Source: Pseudomonas batumici
GTDB lineage: Bacteria > Pseudomonadota > Gammaproteobacteria > Pseudomonadales > Pseudomonadaceae
Length of the DNA: 64,000 nt
Direction of reading: 5' to 3'
NCBI RefSeq assembly: GCF_000820515.1
Contig: NZ_JXDG01000005.1
Coordinates: forward strand, 39,110-103,109
The notes below the pieces were generated by a model. That model did not search any database. It saw only the letters and a list, made by a program, of their open reading frames with translations, and was not told where the DNA came from. Below, in pieces: positions 16,900 through 26,574 of this stretch. The translations under genes were made by a program, and so were the position numbers. Position 1 is the first letter of the stretch. Every line of letters begins with the position of its first letter.

Positions 16900-18657
16900 G
16901 TGGCATTGACGATTCTTGGCCTGTCCGGCGCCCTTAGCCATGATCCTTCCGCCGCCCTGTACATTGACGGCAAGCTGGTCGCGGCCGCTGAAGAAGAACG
17001 CTTCGTGCGCGATAAGCATGCAAAGAACCGCATGCCCTACGAGTCGGCGAAGTTCTGCCTGGAGCAGGCCGGTATCAAACCGTCCGACGTCGATGTGGTG
17101 GCCATTCCGTTCGCCCCTATCAGCCTGTTCGGCAAGGCCCGCTGGCAATACGCCAAGCGCTATTGGTACGCCCCGGATCGCGCCCTCGATGCGATCCTGA
17201 TGGGCAACCGCCGCTACAAGCGCTATCGCAGCAAGATCGTCTGGTGCCTGGAGCAACTGGGCTTCGATCCGAAGAAAATCAAGATCGAACCGGTCGAGCA
17301 CCACCTGGCCCACGCATCCAGTGCCTACCACTGTTCCGGGTTCAAGGAAAAAACCGCGATCCTCGGTATCGACGGCAAGGGTGAGTACGCCACCACCTTC
17401 TTCGGCTACGGTGAAAACGGCAAGATCCACAAGATCAAGGAGTTCTACGATCCGGACTCCCTGGGCGGCCTGTACGGCGCGATCACCGAGTTCCTCGGCT
17501 TCGATATGCTCGATGGCGAGTTCAAGGTGATGGGCATGGCCCCTTACGGCGATGCCAGCAAGTACGATTTCTCGCGCCTGGCTTCGTTCGAAAACGGTGA
17601 ACTGGTGATCAACACCGACTACGCCAACGTCGTCGGCCTGCGTCGCTACAAGGAGAAGGGCAAGGGCTTCTTCTTCACGCCGAAACTGATCGAATGGCTG
17701 GGCCCCAAGCGCCAGGGCGATGTGGCCGACGAGCCGTACATTCACTACGCCGCCAGCATCCAGGCGCTGTTCGAGAAGATCTCGCTGCAGATGATCGACC
17801 ACTACCTGGGCGATGTTCTCAAGGAAACCGGCAAGCTGGCGTTTGCCGGCGGTTGTGCGCTGAACGTCAAGCTGAACCAGAAGATCATTGCCCGCGACGA
17901 CATCAAGGAGTTGTTCGTGCAACCGGCTTCCGGCGACGCCGGTACGGCGGTGGGCGCGGCGGCCTACGTGTCCCACGCTCGCGGTGTGCCGGTGGAGAAG
18001 ATGGAGCATGTCTATCTCGGCCCGTCCTACAGCAACGAAGACGTGATCGCCGCCTGCGCGCGTCACGAGAACGCGCCGAAGTGGCGCAAGCTCGACAACA
18101 TGCCGGAGCAGATCGCCAAGATCATGGTCGACGGCAATCCGGTGGCCTGGTTCCAGGGCCGCATGGAGTTCGGTCCGCGGGCCCTGGGCGGTCGTTCGAT
18201 CATCGGTTGCCCGAGCGTCGCCGGCGTGGCGGATCGGATCAACCACCAGATCAAGTTCCGCGAGCGCTGGAGGCCTTTCTGCCCGTCGATGCTCGACACC
18301 GTTGCGCCGCAGATGATCAAGATCGATCACCCCGCACCGTTCATGACCTTCACCTTCGAAGTGGCTGAAGAGTGGAAGACCCGTGTGCCGGAAGTCGTCC
18401 ATGAGGACGGCACCTCCCGGGCCCAGGTGCTCAAGCGCGAATACAACCCGCGCTACTACGACATGATGAAGGCGCTGGAGGTGCTGACCGGCAACGGCGT
18501 GTCGCTGAACACCTCGTTGAACCGTCGCGGCGAACCGATGATCTGCTCGCCCACCGATGCCCTGAACATGTTCTTCGGCTCGGACCTGCAGTACCTGATC
18601 ATGGAGGACATCCTAGTGGTCAAGGAGGGGGCGCAGGCCTATGACTCGCTTGGTTGA
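16900..18657 (+). CDS. wapO: LPS core O-carbamoyltransferase, NodU/TobZ type
   Basis: A 585-residue two-domain carbamoyltransferase. The N-terminal ASKHA-like part has GLSGALSHDPSAAL and the metal-binding HHLAHA (His134 and His138). GIDGKGEYATTFF is the nucleotide-binding glycine turn. The C-terminal YrdC-like part contains WFQGRMEFGPRALGGRS. By its place in the core cluster it corresponds to PAO1 PA5005, which carbamoylates HepII. It starts with GTG at 16900. Carbamoyl phosphate and ATP are the expected substrates. The gene symbol is my recollection and less certain than the family. Confidence 0.85.
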   Translation: MALTILGLSGALSHDPSAALYIDGKLVAAAEEERFVRDKHAKNRMPYESAKFCLEQAGIKPSDVDVVAIPFAPISLFGKARWQYAKRYWYAPDRALDAILMGNRRYKRYRSKIVWCLEQLGFDPKKIKIEPVEHHLAHASSAYHCSGFKEKTAILGIDGKGEYATTFFGYGENGKIHKIKEFYDPDSLGGLYGAITEFLGFDMLDGEFKVMGMAPYGDASKYDFSRLASFENGELVINTDYANVVGLRRYKEKGKGFFFTPKLIEWLGPKRQGDVADEPYIHYAASIQALFEKISLQMIDHYLGDVLKETGKLAFAGGCALNVKLNQKIIARDDIKELFVQPASGDAGTAVGAAAYVSHARGVPVEKMEHVYLGPSYSNEDVIAACARHENAPKWRKLDNMPEQIAKIMVDGNPVAWFQGRMEFGPRALGGRSIIGCPSVAGVADRINHQIKFRERWRPFCPSMLDTVAPQMIKIDHPAPFMTFTFEVAEEWKTRVPEVVHEDGTSRAQVLKREYNPRYYDMMKALEVLTGNGVSLNTSLNRRGEPMICSPTDALNMFFGSDLQYLIMEDILVVKEGAQAYDSLG

Positions 18658-18693
18658 TGGTGTCTGCCTGCATCACTGCAGCACGGAGAATGT

Positions 18694-19845
18694 ATGAAGC
18701 CCCGCTTCAAGGTTTTGCAGTTACTGCCGGATTACCGGGTCAAGGAAAATGACTTTGCCGATCTGGGGGAGCAGATTGTCAAATCGCTTCCGGTAGAGCG
18801 CTTCGAAGTGACTTCGGCCTATCTCAGGGGGCGCCCGGAACCGGGGCAACCCTTGAGCGTGGCGGAGCACTCCAAGTACTTCGAGTTTCCCTATAAGGCC
18901 ATCAAGGGAATACGTCGCCTGGGGGCCATGTGGCAGATCTACAAGTACTGCCGCGAGCAAAAGTTCGATGTGGTGATTTGCAACCGCTACAAGTCAGTGA
19001 ACATGATGCTGACGCTCAACCGCTGGCTGAAAATCCCGCTGTGCATGGCGGTTGTCCATGGTGTCGAAGAATACGAGCGTGTCTATCGTCGTGTTCATCA
19101 TCAGCGTTGGGTCAGTCCGAGCTGGCGATTTGTAGGTGTTTCACCGGCAGTCAGGGATTATCTCGTGGGGTTGAACTGCGGCTTTACGCTGCAGAACACC
19201 ACCTATGTCACCAATGCCATCGATATCGAACAGTCCGAGGCTTTGCAGTTGTCACGCGAGCAGGCCCGCGAGGCATTGGGCCTTGCGCTCGGGCCGAGGG
19301 TCATCGGGGCATTGGGTCGCCTGGTGCCGATCAAGGGGCATAACCATTTGCTGCAGGCTTTTGCCTTGCTCAAGGACAAGTACCCGAACGCACAAGTGGC
19401 GATCATTGGTTCCGGGCGCGCCGAGGCGGACCTGCGGGCCGAGATCGAGCGTCTGGGGTTGACCGGCCGCGCGCATCTGGCAGGTTTTCGAGAAGACGCC
19501 ATGAAGTACGTGCGGGCGTTTGATATCTGGACCATGCCCTCGCTGACCGAAGGGCTGGGTCTGGCCTTGCTGGAGGGGATGAGCGGGCACTTGCCGGTCA
19601 TTGCTTCCAACGTCCCGGCGATGTTGCCGCTGGTGCAAGGCGCCGGCGGCCTGTCCCACGATCCGGGCAATGTGGAGCAGCTGGCAGCGGCGCTGGATAC
19701 CTATCTGGCGATGAGTGACGAGCAACTGCGCGCCAAGGGCGAGCAGGCTTTCCAGTACCTGCAAGGGCACCACACCCTCAAGGAGTTCAGGCAAAAGTAC
19801 CTGGATGTGATCGAAACCGGTCTGCGCGAGGCGGGTCGGGCATGA
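18694..19845 (+). CDS. wapH: GT4 glycosyltransferase of the LPS outer core (WapH-like)
   Basis: A 383-residue GT-B glycosyltransferase. The donor-binding half shows GALGRLVPIKGHNHLLQAF, IIGSGRAEADL and PSLTEGLGLALLEGMS with the E-x7-E type acidic pair. It lies 36 bases after the carbamoyltransferase and overlaps the next gene by four bases (ATGA), so both glycosyltransferases are co-translated. PAO1 PA5004 (wapH, a glucosyltransferase) holds the same position. The exact sugar cannot be told from sequence. Confidence 0.75.
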   Translation: MKPRFKVLQLLPDYRVKENDFADLGEQIVKSLPVERFEVTSAYLRGRPEPGQPLSVAEHSKYFEFPYKAIKGIRRLGAMWQIYKYCREQKFDVVICNRYKSVNMMLTLNRWLKIPLCMAVVHGVEEYERVYRRVHHQRWVSPSWRFVGVSPAVRDYLVGLNCGFTLQNTTYVTNAIDIEQSEALQLSREQAREALGLALGPRVIGALGRLVPIKGHNHLLQAFALLKDKYPNAQVAIIGSGRAEADLRAEIERLGLTGRAHLAGFREDAMKYVRAFDIWTMPSLTEGLGLALLEGMSGHLPVIASNVPAMLPLVQGAGGLSHDPGNVEQLAAALDTYLAMSDEQLRAKGEQAFQYLQGHHTLKEFRQKYLDVIETGLREAGRA

Positions 19846-20723
19846 GTTCTCAGCCGCTGGTTTCGGTTGTCATCGCTTCCTACAACCATGGACCCTACAT
19901 CGAGCAGAGCATCTTGAGCGTGCTGGGCCAGACCTACCCGAATATTGAGCTGTTGGTGGTCGACGATGGTTCGAAAGACGATAGCGTCGAGCGCATCACG
20001 CGTTTGCAGGCCGAGCATGGTTTTGATTTCCGGAGCCAGCAGAACCAGGGGCTGACGCGCACCCTCAATGGGGCCATTGCCCGGGCCAAAGGTAGCCTGA
20101 TCGTCTCTTTCGGCTCCGATGACATCATGTCTCCCGAGCGGATCGCCATCCAGGTTGCACATATGGCGGATAAGCCCGAAGTGGGTATCTGTGCCGGTAA
20201 CATGGAGCTCATTGATAGCCATGGCGAACTGAGGTCGGAAAAGCGCCAGCGCCGTGATCGGCCATTCCGGCGCCTGAACTTCGACGACATGTTCATGGGG
20301 CTCAAGTCGTTCCCGCCGGCGCCGACGCTGATGTTGCGGCGTGAGGCCCTGGACAAGGTCGGCGGCTTCGATCCGGATATTCCCCTGGAGGATCTGTGTA
20401 TCGAACTCAAGATCACCCACGCCGGTTATTACATCGATGTCCTGAATGTGGTCATGGCCCAGTACCGCCAGCATGCGACCAACACGTCCAAGAATCATCG
20501 GTTCATGATCGAGAACGTGCTCAAGACCTATGCGTTGTTCAGTGACCATCCGGGCTACGATATCGCGCGTTACAAATTCCTGAATTCGATGTTTGTCAAA
20601 GTCGCCAATCGAGATCGAGCACTGGCCCGGGAGCTGCTCAAGCAGCTCCCGTTCAAATACTTCGATCGCAAGACCTTGCGCGGTTTGGGGCGCTTGTTTT
20701 TTTCATCGCGGCACAGCGGATAG
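19842..20723 (+). CDS. GT2 glycosyltransferase (WapR-like candidate)
   Basis: A 293-residue GT-A enzyme. It begins SVVIASYNHGPYIEQS, has VVDDGSKDDS as nucleotide-binding aspartates and FGSDDIM as the metal-binding D-x-D equivalent. The C-terminal HATNTSKNHRFMIENV region is typical of rhamnosyl- or glucosyltransferases of this clan. In PAO1 the GT2 gene next to waaL is wapR, which adds the rhamnose that accepts O antigen. Position fits that role, but mig-14, dnpA and ssg, which precede wapR in PAO1, are absent here. Orthology is therefore an inference. Confidence 0.65.
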   Translation: MSSQPLVSVVIASYNHGPYIEQSILSVLGQTYPNIELLVVDDGSKDDSVERITRLQAEHGFDFRSQQNQGLTRTLNGAIARAKGSLIVSFGSDDIMSPERIAIQVAHMADKPEVGICAGNMELIDSHGELRSEKRQRRDRPFRRLNFDDMFMGLKSFPPAPTLMLRREALDKVGGFDPDIPLEDLCIELKITHAGYYIDVLNVVMAQYRQHATNTSKNHRFMIENVLKTYALFSDHPGYDIARYKFLNSMFVKVANRDRALARELLKQLPFKYFDRKTLRGLGRLFFSSRHSG

Positions 20724-20764
20724 ATTGTCGCGACGGTGCAGATGGCGCCTGGGCAAACCGTGAT

Positions 20765-21970
20765 TCAAGTTTGAGTTTGCCTCGTTTTTGCCAGTTGGCC
20801 GCGGCGGTTGACGATATTCAGTGCTGCGATCAGGGCTAGGGGAATCCACAGCAGGAACCAGTGTTCACGCGGGCGTGTGAGCACCGCGCCGCCTTCGGCC
20901 AAGCCGGCACCTATGCCATAGACCAGCAGCGTGGAGGCGAGGACGAACAGTGGTTGGAGGCGCTGTCGGTAGCTGCTGAGCAGGCCCCACACCAACACGA
21001 AGGCCCAAGGGATCATGCCGATGATCCCTATGTAGTAGAGAACCCCCAGAGAAAAACTGTGGGGCTCTACAAACGGAGAGCCCATACCGACATCAATGCG
21101 CAGCTCGGAGTCGTACCCATGACCGATCCAGGGGTGCTCGGCGATTCGCTCCAGGGCAATTTGCCAGATTTGTAGGCGATGGGAGCTGCCGCGGTCGCCC
21201 AGCATCTCCGGGAACAACAGCAGGACGACGGCAGAGCCCAGCAGCATGCCGGCGATCATTGCCAGGGCTCTTCGATTGCGGCTGACAATACTTAACCACA
21301 CGATGGACAGGGCAATGGCTACCAGAGGGGTTCGCGAACCCGTTGCCAGGACGGCGACTAGCATGACGGCCATAGCCGGCACACTGAACCAGAGGGTCGA
21401 CAGGCGCTGGCTGGAAATGCAGAGGCACAGCCAGTAGATACAGAAAAAGCCGAACAGATGAGAGCTCAGCAGCGGATTGGTGAAGGCTCCACCTCCGATC
21501 ATGCGCTGATTGGGTGCATAGTTTTTTATAAAGGGTACGAGGTAGCTGATGGTTGCGACCAGGGCGATGATCGCCGCGCAGAACATCAGGGGCTTCAGGG
21601 CCTCGCTACGGTACTGGAGCAGCATGGCGCAACCGGCGAAGAGCATGAGGGGTTGCAGGGGAATTTTCATCATCCCGAAGTCCGGGTTCTCCGGAGGGCT
21701 CCACAGCAGGCTCAGGCACAGCCAGATACAGAGCGCCAGGAACCCGGCAATGATCGGCTCACCCAGCAGTGTCTTGATTTCCCTCGGGCGCAGACAGAGC
21801 ATCAGCAGCGAGGGAATACCGAACAGCCCGAGGTAAAAAGAGGTCAGCGCGCTGCGGCTCTCGAGAAAGAACATTCCTGAAAGCAAAATCAGCAACCCTA
21901 GCGGCAGAATCCATTGACACAAGAAGTCGAAAATACAGTTTGACGCAGAGGTAAGACGATGGAATTGCAT
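20765..21970 (-). CDS. waaL: O-antigen ligase WaaL
   Basis: A 401-residue inner-membrane protein with about 11-12 hydrophobic segments. It joins undecaprenyl-linked O antigen to lipid A-core on the periplasmic side. The Wzy_C/WaaL family signature is visible: TGSRTPLVAIALS in a central helix, then a large periplasmic loop with RLQIWQIALERIAEHPWIGHGYDSE and FVEPHSFSLGVLYYIG, which holds the conserved Arg and His. It is convergent with the GT2 gene (41-base gap) and divergent from msbA. Confidence 0.9.
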   Translation of the reverse strand: MQFHRLTSASNCIFDFLCQWILPLGLLILLSGMFFLESRSALTSFYLGLFGIPSLLMLCLRPREIKTLLGEPIIAGFLALCIWLCLSLLWSPPENPDFGMMKIPLQPLMLFAGCAMLLQYRSEALKPLMFCAAIIALVATISYLVPFIKNYAPNQRMIGGGAFTNPLLSSHLFGFFCIYWLCLCISSQRLSTLWFSVPAMAVMLVAVLATGSRTPLVAIALSIVWLSIVSRNRRALAMIAGMLLGSAVVLLLFPEMLGDRGSSHRLQIWQIALERIAEHPWIGHGYDSELRIDVGMGSPFVEPHSFSLGVLYYIGIIGMIPWAFVLVWGLLSSYRQRLQPLFVLASTLLVYGIGAGLAEGGAVLTRPREHWFLLWIPLALIAALNIVNRRGQLAKTRQTQT

Positions 21971-22128
21971 TCAGACAAGTCATTCCGCAGGAGGGGGCGG
22001 CGGCCATCATAGAGGGGTAGCATTTCAATGTCATCGGTCAAGGTCCGGGATTGTTGGTCAGAACGTGTGCAAATACACCCGGGAAGCTGTGCTAAAGTCA
22101 GCCTCCTTTTTCATGACCGCCGCGTGAT

Positions 22129-23934
22129 ATGACCGAATCCAGTCTCAGCGCAAGCCCCTCGAGCTTGAAAGTGTACTTCCGCCTCCTCGGCTATGTTCGG
22201 CCTTATATCGGCCTGTTCGCGCTGAGTATCGTGGGTTTCCTGATATTCGCTTCGACCCAGCCGATGCTCGGCTACATCCTGAAATATTTCGTCGACGGTC
22301 TTTCCGACCCACAAGCCGCCCTGTTTCCAACGGTGCCTTACCTGCGCGACCTGCGGTTGCTGCAGGCCGTACCGATACTGCTCGTGCTGATCGCCGCCTG
22401 GCAAGGGTTGGGTTCCTACCTGGGTAACTTCTTCCTGGCCAGGGTGTCCCTGGGCCTGGTCCACGATTTGCGGGTGGAGCTGTTCAACAACCTGTTGACC
22501 TTGCCCAATCGTTATTTCGATACCCACAACTCCGGGCATCTGATCTCGCGCATTACCTTCAACGTGACCATGGTCACCGGGGCGGTGACCGACGCGATCA
22601 AAGTGGTAATTCGCGAAGGCATGACCGTGGTGTTCCTGTTTCTCTCGCTGCTGTGGATGAACTGGCGCCTGACGCTGGTGATGGTTGCCATCCTGCCGTT
22701 GATCGCGGTGATGGTCAGCTCGTCCAGCAGGAAGTTTCGCAAACAGAGCAAGAAGATCCAGGTCGCCATGGGCGACGTCACCCATGTCGCCTCGGAAACC
22801 ATCCAGGGCTATCGCGTGGTCCGCAGCTTTGGCGGTGAAACCTACGAGCAGCAGCGCTTTCTCAAGGCCAGCCTGAGCAACACCGACCGGCAGTTGCGCA
22901 TGACCCGCACCGGGGCGATCTATACGCCGTTGTTGCAAATGGTGATCTACAGCGCCATGGCGGTGCTGTTGTTCCTGGTGCTTTACCTGCGTGGCGATGC
23001 TTCGGCGGGCGACATGATCGCCTACATCACCCTGGCGGGTTTGCTGCCCAAGCCGATCCGCCAGCTGTCCGAAGTCAGTTCCACGGTCCAGAAGGGCGTG
23101 GCCGGTGCCGAAAGCATCTTCGAGCAACTCGATGTCACCCCGGAAGTCGACAGCGGTACCGTGGAACGCGAGTCGATCAGTGGCCATCTGGAAGTGCGCA
23201 ACCTGAGCTTTACCTATCCGGGAACCGACCGCCAGGTCCTGGACAATGTCAGCTTCAGCGTCGAACCTGGCCAGATGGTGGCCCTGGTCGGACGCTCCGG
23301 CAGCGGCAAATCGACCCTGGCGGCCTTGATCCCGCGCTTCTATCACCATGACCACGGCGAGATTCTGCTCGATGGCGTGGAGATCGAGGACTATCGGTTG
23401 CTGAACCTGCGTCGGCACATTGCCCAGGTGACCCAGCATGTCACGCTGTTCAGCGACACCGTGGCGAACAATATCGCCTACGGCGATCTGGCTGGGGCTC
23501 CCCGGGCCGATATCGAGGCGGCGGCGGCGGATGCCTATGCCAAGGATTTCGTCGAGCAGTTGCCCCAGGGTTTTGACACCGTCGTGGGTGAAAACGGTGT
23601 GCTGCTTTCCGGCGGTCAGCGCCAGCGTCTGGCAATCGCCCGGGCGCTGCTCAAGAATGCCCCGCTGCTGATCCTCGACGAAGCGACCTCGGCCCTCGAC
23701 ACCGAGTCGGAGCGGCATATCCAGGCAGCCCTGGATCATGCGATGAAAGGGCGCACCACCCTGGTGATCGCCCACCGCCTGTCGACGATAGAGAAAGCCG
23801 ACCTGATTCTGGTCATGGACCAGGGCCGTATCGTCGAGCGCGGCACCCATGCCGAGCTGCTGGCCCAGAACGGTTACTACGCCCGGCTCAACGCCATGGG
23901 CCTGGACGAACCGGCACACGTCGGGATCGTCTGA
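22129..23934 (+). CDS. msbA: Lipid A-core flippase MsbA
   Basis: A 601-residue half-size ABC exporter that flips lipid A-core across the inner membrane. The N-terminal 330 residues hold six predicted membrane helices. The ATPase domain has Walker A GRSGSGKST (near 388), signature LSGGQRQR (near 493), Walker B LLILDEATSALD (near 508) and the switch AHRLST. Placement between waaL and hldE supports lipid A transport rather than drug export. Confidence 0.93.
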   Translation: MTESSLSASPSSLKVYFRLLGYVRPYIGLFALSIVGFLIFASTQPMLGYILKYFVDGLSDPQAALFPTVPYLRDLRLLQAVPILLVLIAAWQGLGSYLGNFFLARVSLGLVHDLRVELFNNLLTLPNRYFDTHNSGHLISRITFNVTMVTGAVTDAIKVVIREGMTVVFLFLSLLWMNWRLTLVMVAILPLIAVMVSSSSRKFRKQSKKIQVAMGDVTHVASETIQGYRVVRSFGGETYEQQRFLKASLSNTDRQLRMTRTGAIYTPLLQMVIYSAMAVLLFLVLYLRGDASAGDMIAYITLAGLLPKPIRQLSEVSSTVQKGVAGAESIFEQLDVTPEVDSGTVERESISGHLEVRNLSFTYPGTDRQVLDNVSFSVEPGQMVALVGRSGSGKSTLAALIPRFYHHDHGEILLDGVEIEDYRLLNLRRHIAQVTQHVTLFSDTVANNIAYGDLAGAPRADIEAAAADAYAKDFVEQLPQGFDTVVGENGVLLSGGQRQRLAIARALLKNAPLLILDEATSALDTESERHIQAALDHAMKGRTTLVIAHRLSTIEKADLILVMDQGRIVERGTHAELLAQNGYYARLNAMGLDEPAHVGIV

Positions 23935-23942
23935 TCCATTGG

Positions 23943-23978
23943 CAGGGCGCGCAATGTCGATTGTTGCGCCCTGTTTTT
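23943..23978 (+). terminator. Rho-independent terminator after msbA
   Basis: The arms 23943-23950 and 23966-23973 form an 8-bp GC-rich stem, extended by imperfect pairing inside the loop, and are followed by five T (23974-23978). It begins 9 bases past the msbA stop and separates it from hldE. Confidence 0.8.
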
Positions 23979-24047
23979 GTCTAGGCAAGCCTTCGGCAAC
24001 CCTGTGTTAATATCGCGCCCTTGTTCATTTTTTATGTGGGTTGCTCC

Positions 24048-25469
24048 ATGAAGTTGTCCATGCCGCGATTCGATCAAGCCCCTGTCTTGGTGGTCGGCGA
24101 TGTCATGCTCGACCGTTACTGGCATGGTGGTACCTCACGGATTTCCCCTGAGGCACCGGTACCGGTGGTCAAGGTCGAACACATCGAAGACCGCCCCGGC
24201 GGCGCCGCCAACGTTGCCCTGAACATCGCCGCCCTGGGTGCCCCGGCATCGCTGGTGGGGGTCACCGGGGACGACGAGGCCGCCGACAGCCTGGCCAACA
24301 GTCTCACGGGTGCCGGGGTCCGGGCCCTGTTCCAGCGCATTGCGCACCAGCCGACCATCGTCAAACTGCGGGTCATGAGCCGTCACCAGCAGTTGCTGCG
24401 GATCGACTTTGAAGAACCCTTCGCCACCGATGCCCTGGCCCTGGGGGCTGAAGTCGACGGCTTGCTCGAAGGCATCAAGGTGCTGGTGCTGTCCGACTAC
24501 GGCAAGGGCGCGTTGAAGAATCATCAGGTCCTGATCCAGGCCGCCCGGGCACGGGGTATTCCTGTGTTGGCCGACCCCAAGGGCAAGGACTTTTCGATCT
24601 ACCGTGGCGCGAGCCTGATCACGCCGAACCTCAGCGAGTTCGAAACCATCGTCGGTGGCTGTGCCGACGAGCATGAACTGGTGACCAAGGGGGCCCGGTT
24701 GATGCAGGACTTGGATCTCGGTGCCTTGCTGGTGACCCGTGGCGAGCACGGCATGACCCTGCTGCGCCCCGATCATCCGGCGCTGCACCTGCCGGCCCGG
24801 GCCCGTGAAGTGTTCGATGTGACCGGTGCCGGCGATACGGTGATCTCGACCCTGGCGGCCGCCATTGCCGCGGGCGAAGAGCTGCCCCACGCGGTGGCCT
24901 TGGCCAACCTGGCCGCCGGTATCGTCGTCGGCAAGCTCGGCACGGCAGCCATCAGTGCACCTGAGCTGCGTCGGGCGATCCAGCGCGAGGAAGGTTCCGA
25001 GCGCGGTGTGCTGGGCCTGGAGCAATTGCTGCTGGCGGTCGACGATGCGCGGGCGCACAACGAGAAGATCGTGTTCACCAATGGTTGCTTCGACATTCTC
25101 CATGCCGGTCACGTGACCTACCTGGAGCAGGCGCGGGCCCAGGGCGATCGGTTGATCGTCGCGGTCAATGACGATGCCTCGGTGAGCCGCCTCAAGGGGC
25201 CCGGGCGTCCGATCAATAGCGTGGACCGGCGCATGGCGGTGTTGGCAGGCCTGGGGGCCGTGGACTGGGTCATCAGCTTCCCCGAGGGCACGCCGGAAAA
25301 CCTGCTGGTCCAGGTCAAGCCGGATGTGCTGGTCAAGGGCGGTGACTACGGCATCGACCAGGTGGTCGGCGCCTCCATCGTCACGGCCTATGGCGGTACG
25401 GTGAAAGTGCTGGGGCTGGTGGAAAACAGCTCGACCACGGCGATTGTCGAGAAGATCCGCAGCAACTGA
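24048..25469 (+). CDS. hldE: Bifunctional heptose kinase/adenylyltransferase HldE
   Basis: A 473-residue enzyme that makes ADP-D-glycero-beta-D-manno-heptose precursors for WaaC and WaaF. The N-terminal half is a PfkB/ribokinase-type kinase with RPGGAANVALN near residue 50 and the catalytic GAGDTV near 264. The C-terminal half is a cytidylyltransferase-like domain with FTNGCFDILHAGHVTYL near 345, which contains the H-x-G-H motif. The ATG at 24048 gives MKLSMPRFDQ and the usual length. An in-frame ATG nine codons upstream looks unused. It stands alone between the msbA terminator and a REP. Confidence 0.95.
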   Translation: MKLSMPRFDQAPVLVVGDVMLDRYWHGGTSRISPEAPVPVVKVEHIEDRPGGAANVALNIAALGAPASLVGVTGDDEAADSLANSLTGAGVRALFQRIAHQPTIVKLRVMSRHQQLLRIDFEEPFATDALALGAEVDGLLEGIKVLVLSDYGKGALKNHQVLIQAARARGIPVLADPKGKDFSIYRGASLITPNLSEFETIVGGCADEHELVTKGARLMQDLDLGALLVTRGEHGMTLLRPDHPALHLPARAREVFDVTGAGDTVISTLAAAIAAGEELPHAVALANLAAGIVVGKLGTAAISAPELRRAIQREEGSERGVLGLEQLLLAVDDARAHNEKIVFTNGCFDILHAGHVTYLEQARAQGDRLIVAVNDDASVSRLKGPGRPINSVDRRMAVLAGLGAVDWVISFPEGTPENLLVQVKPDVLVKGGDYGIDQVVGASIVTAYGGTVKVLGLVENSSTTAIVEKIRSN

Positions 25470-25514
25470 TAGGCGCCAGGCCCGTGCGATATGGGCCTGG
25501 GTTGATGCCTTCAC

Positions 25515-25548
25515 TGTGGGAGCCGGCTTGCTGCGGGCGGCTCCCACA
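25515..25548. repeat. REP palindrome after hldE
   Basis: An imperfect palindrome with outer arms TGTGGGAGC (25515-25523) and GCTCCCACA (25540-25548) around a GCCGGCTTGC-type core. This matches the repetitive extragenic palindromes common in the P. fluorescens group. It lies between the convergent hldE and its neighbour and may act as a bidirectional 3' stop. Confidence 0.75.
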
Positions 25549-25567
25549 AGGAGAACGGTGTGCCGCC

Positions 25568-26533
25568 TTAGCGCCCGGTCTTCACCGGCACGATCTTGCG
25601 CAGGATCTGCCGCGCCTTGCCGGTCAGGCGCCTGATCTTCGAGTCCTTCTCGGGTTCCTCCAGCCCTTGCTGGCGGACCCAGTCCTTCCAGCGAATCCGC
25701 TCCTCGCGTACCACCCAGCCTTCCTGGCGGGCAAAGCTTTCCGCCAGGTACAGGCCGCGCGTGCTGGCCGGCTGCAGTTGATCCTTTTTCAGGGTATAGA
25801 GCTCGGCGCAGGGTTGCCCGTCCTTGAGCGGCATCAGGTACAGATCGGGCCTGCCGCGGTCCAGGCGCGCCACCAGCTGGTCGTTTTCCAGGCGCTCGTC
25901 GACATGGAACAGGCTCAGGGACTTGGCCTCGCGCGGGACTTCGAGACGCAGGTCATAGATCAGTTGCAATGAAGCGGTGGGCAGGTGCACGTAGGTCTGC
26001 GGTCGCTCCATGAGTTGCAGCGTGCCGCAGCGTACCGGCCGCGCCGCGCCGGACAAGGCAGTCAGGCGAAAGGGCAGGGCTTCGCGGTAATGCAGGGCCG
26101 CCGAGTAGGGGGTCGGCAACCAGGTGTCGTTGAAGCGGCCGCCGAGCCAGCCTTCCGGGGTTTCCAGCAGGCACTCCTCGGCGATTTCGGCGATGGCGGT
26201 GAGCAGGGGAATGGCCAGCTCATGGGCCGGGACATAGCCGGAGATCAGCTTGAGCACCACATCGCCGCGATCCTGGCGCCGCTGGCGTACCAGTACCCAG
26301 TAGTCGCGGTTGTGCCAGTGCAGGGTCAGCCGCACCGACACCCCGAGGTTGGCCAGCTCCAGGGCGAAACGCTGCGGGTCGGCCACACTGACCGGTTTGC
26401 GCTTGTGCAAGGTTTGCGCAAAGTTCAACGGCATCCCGACGCTCTGGTAACACAAGCCTTCGGGTGTCGCCTCGACGAATAACGGCAGGGTCTTGAAGTC
26501 GCTGGGGTTCTTGCGTATCAGCGTCCGCGGCAT
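25568..26533 (-). CDS. Conserved protein with a degenerate Nudix-like box (PA4993-like)
   Basis: A 321-residue soluble protein of unknown function. The ATG at 26533 is preferred to an upstream one at 26575 because AAGGAG lies just before it. Homologues are often labelled 'metal ABC transporter ATPase', but I see no Walker A or B motif. Residues near 114-140 (GYVPAHELA ... AEIAEECLL) line up with the Nudix box GX5EX7REUXEEXGU. The Arg and last Gly are replaced and two extra residues sit in the spacer. It may be a Nudix fold with altered or no hydrolase activity. It is the last gene of a three-gene minus-strand unit. Confidence 0.65.
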   Translation of the reverse strand: MPRTLIRKNPSDFKTLPLFVEATPEGLCYQSVGMPLNFAQTLHKRKPVSVADPQRFALELANLGVSVRLTLHWHNRDYWVLVRQRRQDRGDVVLKLISGYVPAHELAIPLLTAIAEIAEECLLETPEGWLGGRFNDTWLPTPYSAALHYREALPFRLTALSGAARPVRCGTLQLMERPQTYVHLPTASLQLIYDLRLEVPREAKSLSLFHVDERLENDQLVARLDRGRPDLYLMPLKDGQPCAELYTLKKDQLQPASTRGLYLAESFARQEGWVVREERIRWKDWVRQQGLEEPEKDSKIRRLTGKARQILRKIVPVKTGR

Positions 26534-26574
26534 CTCGGCTCCTTCTCGCGTCGGGGTCGGCCGCCTGGGCGGCA

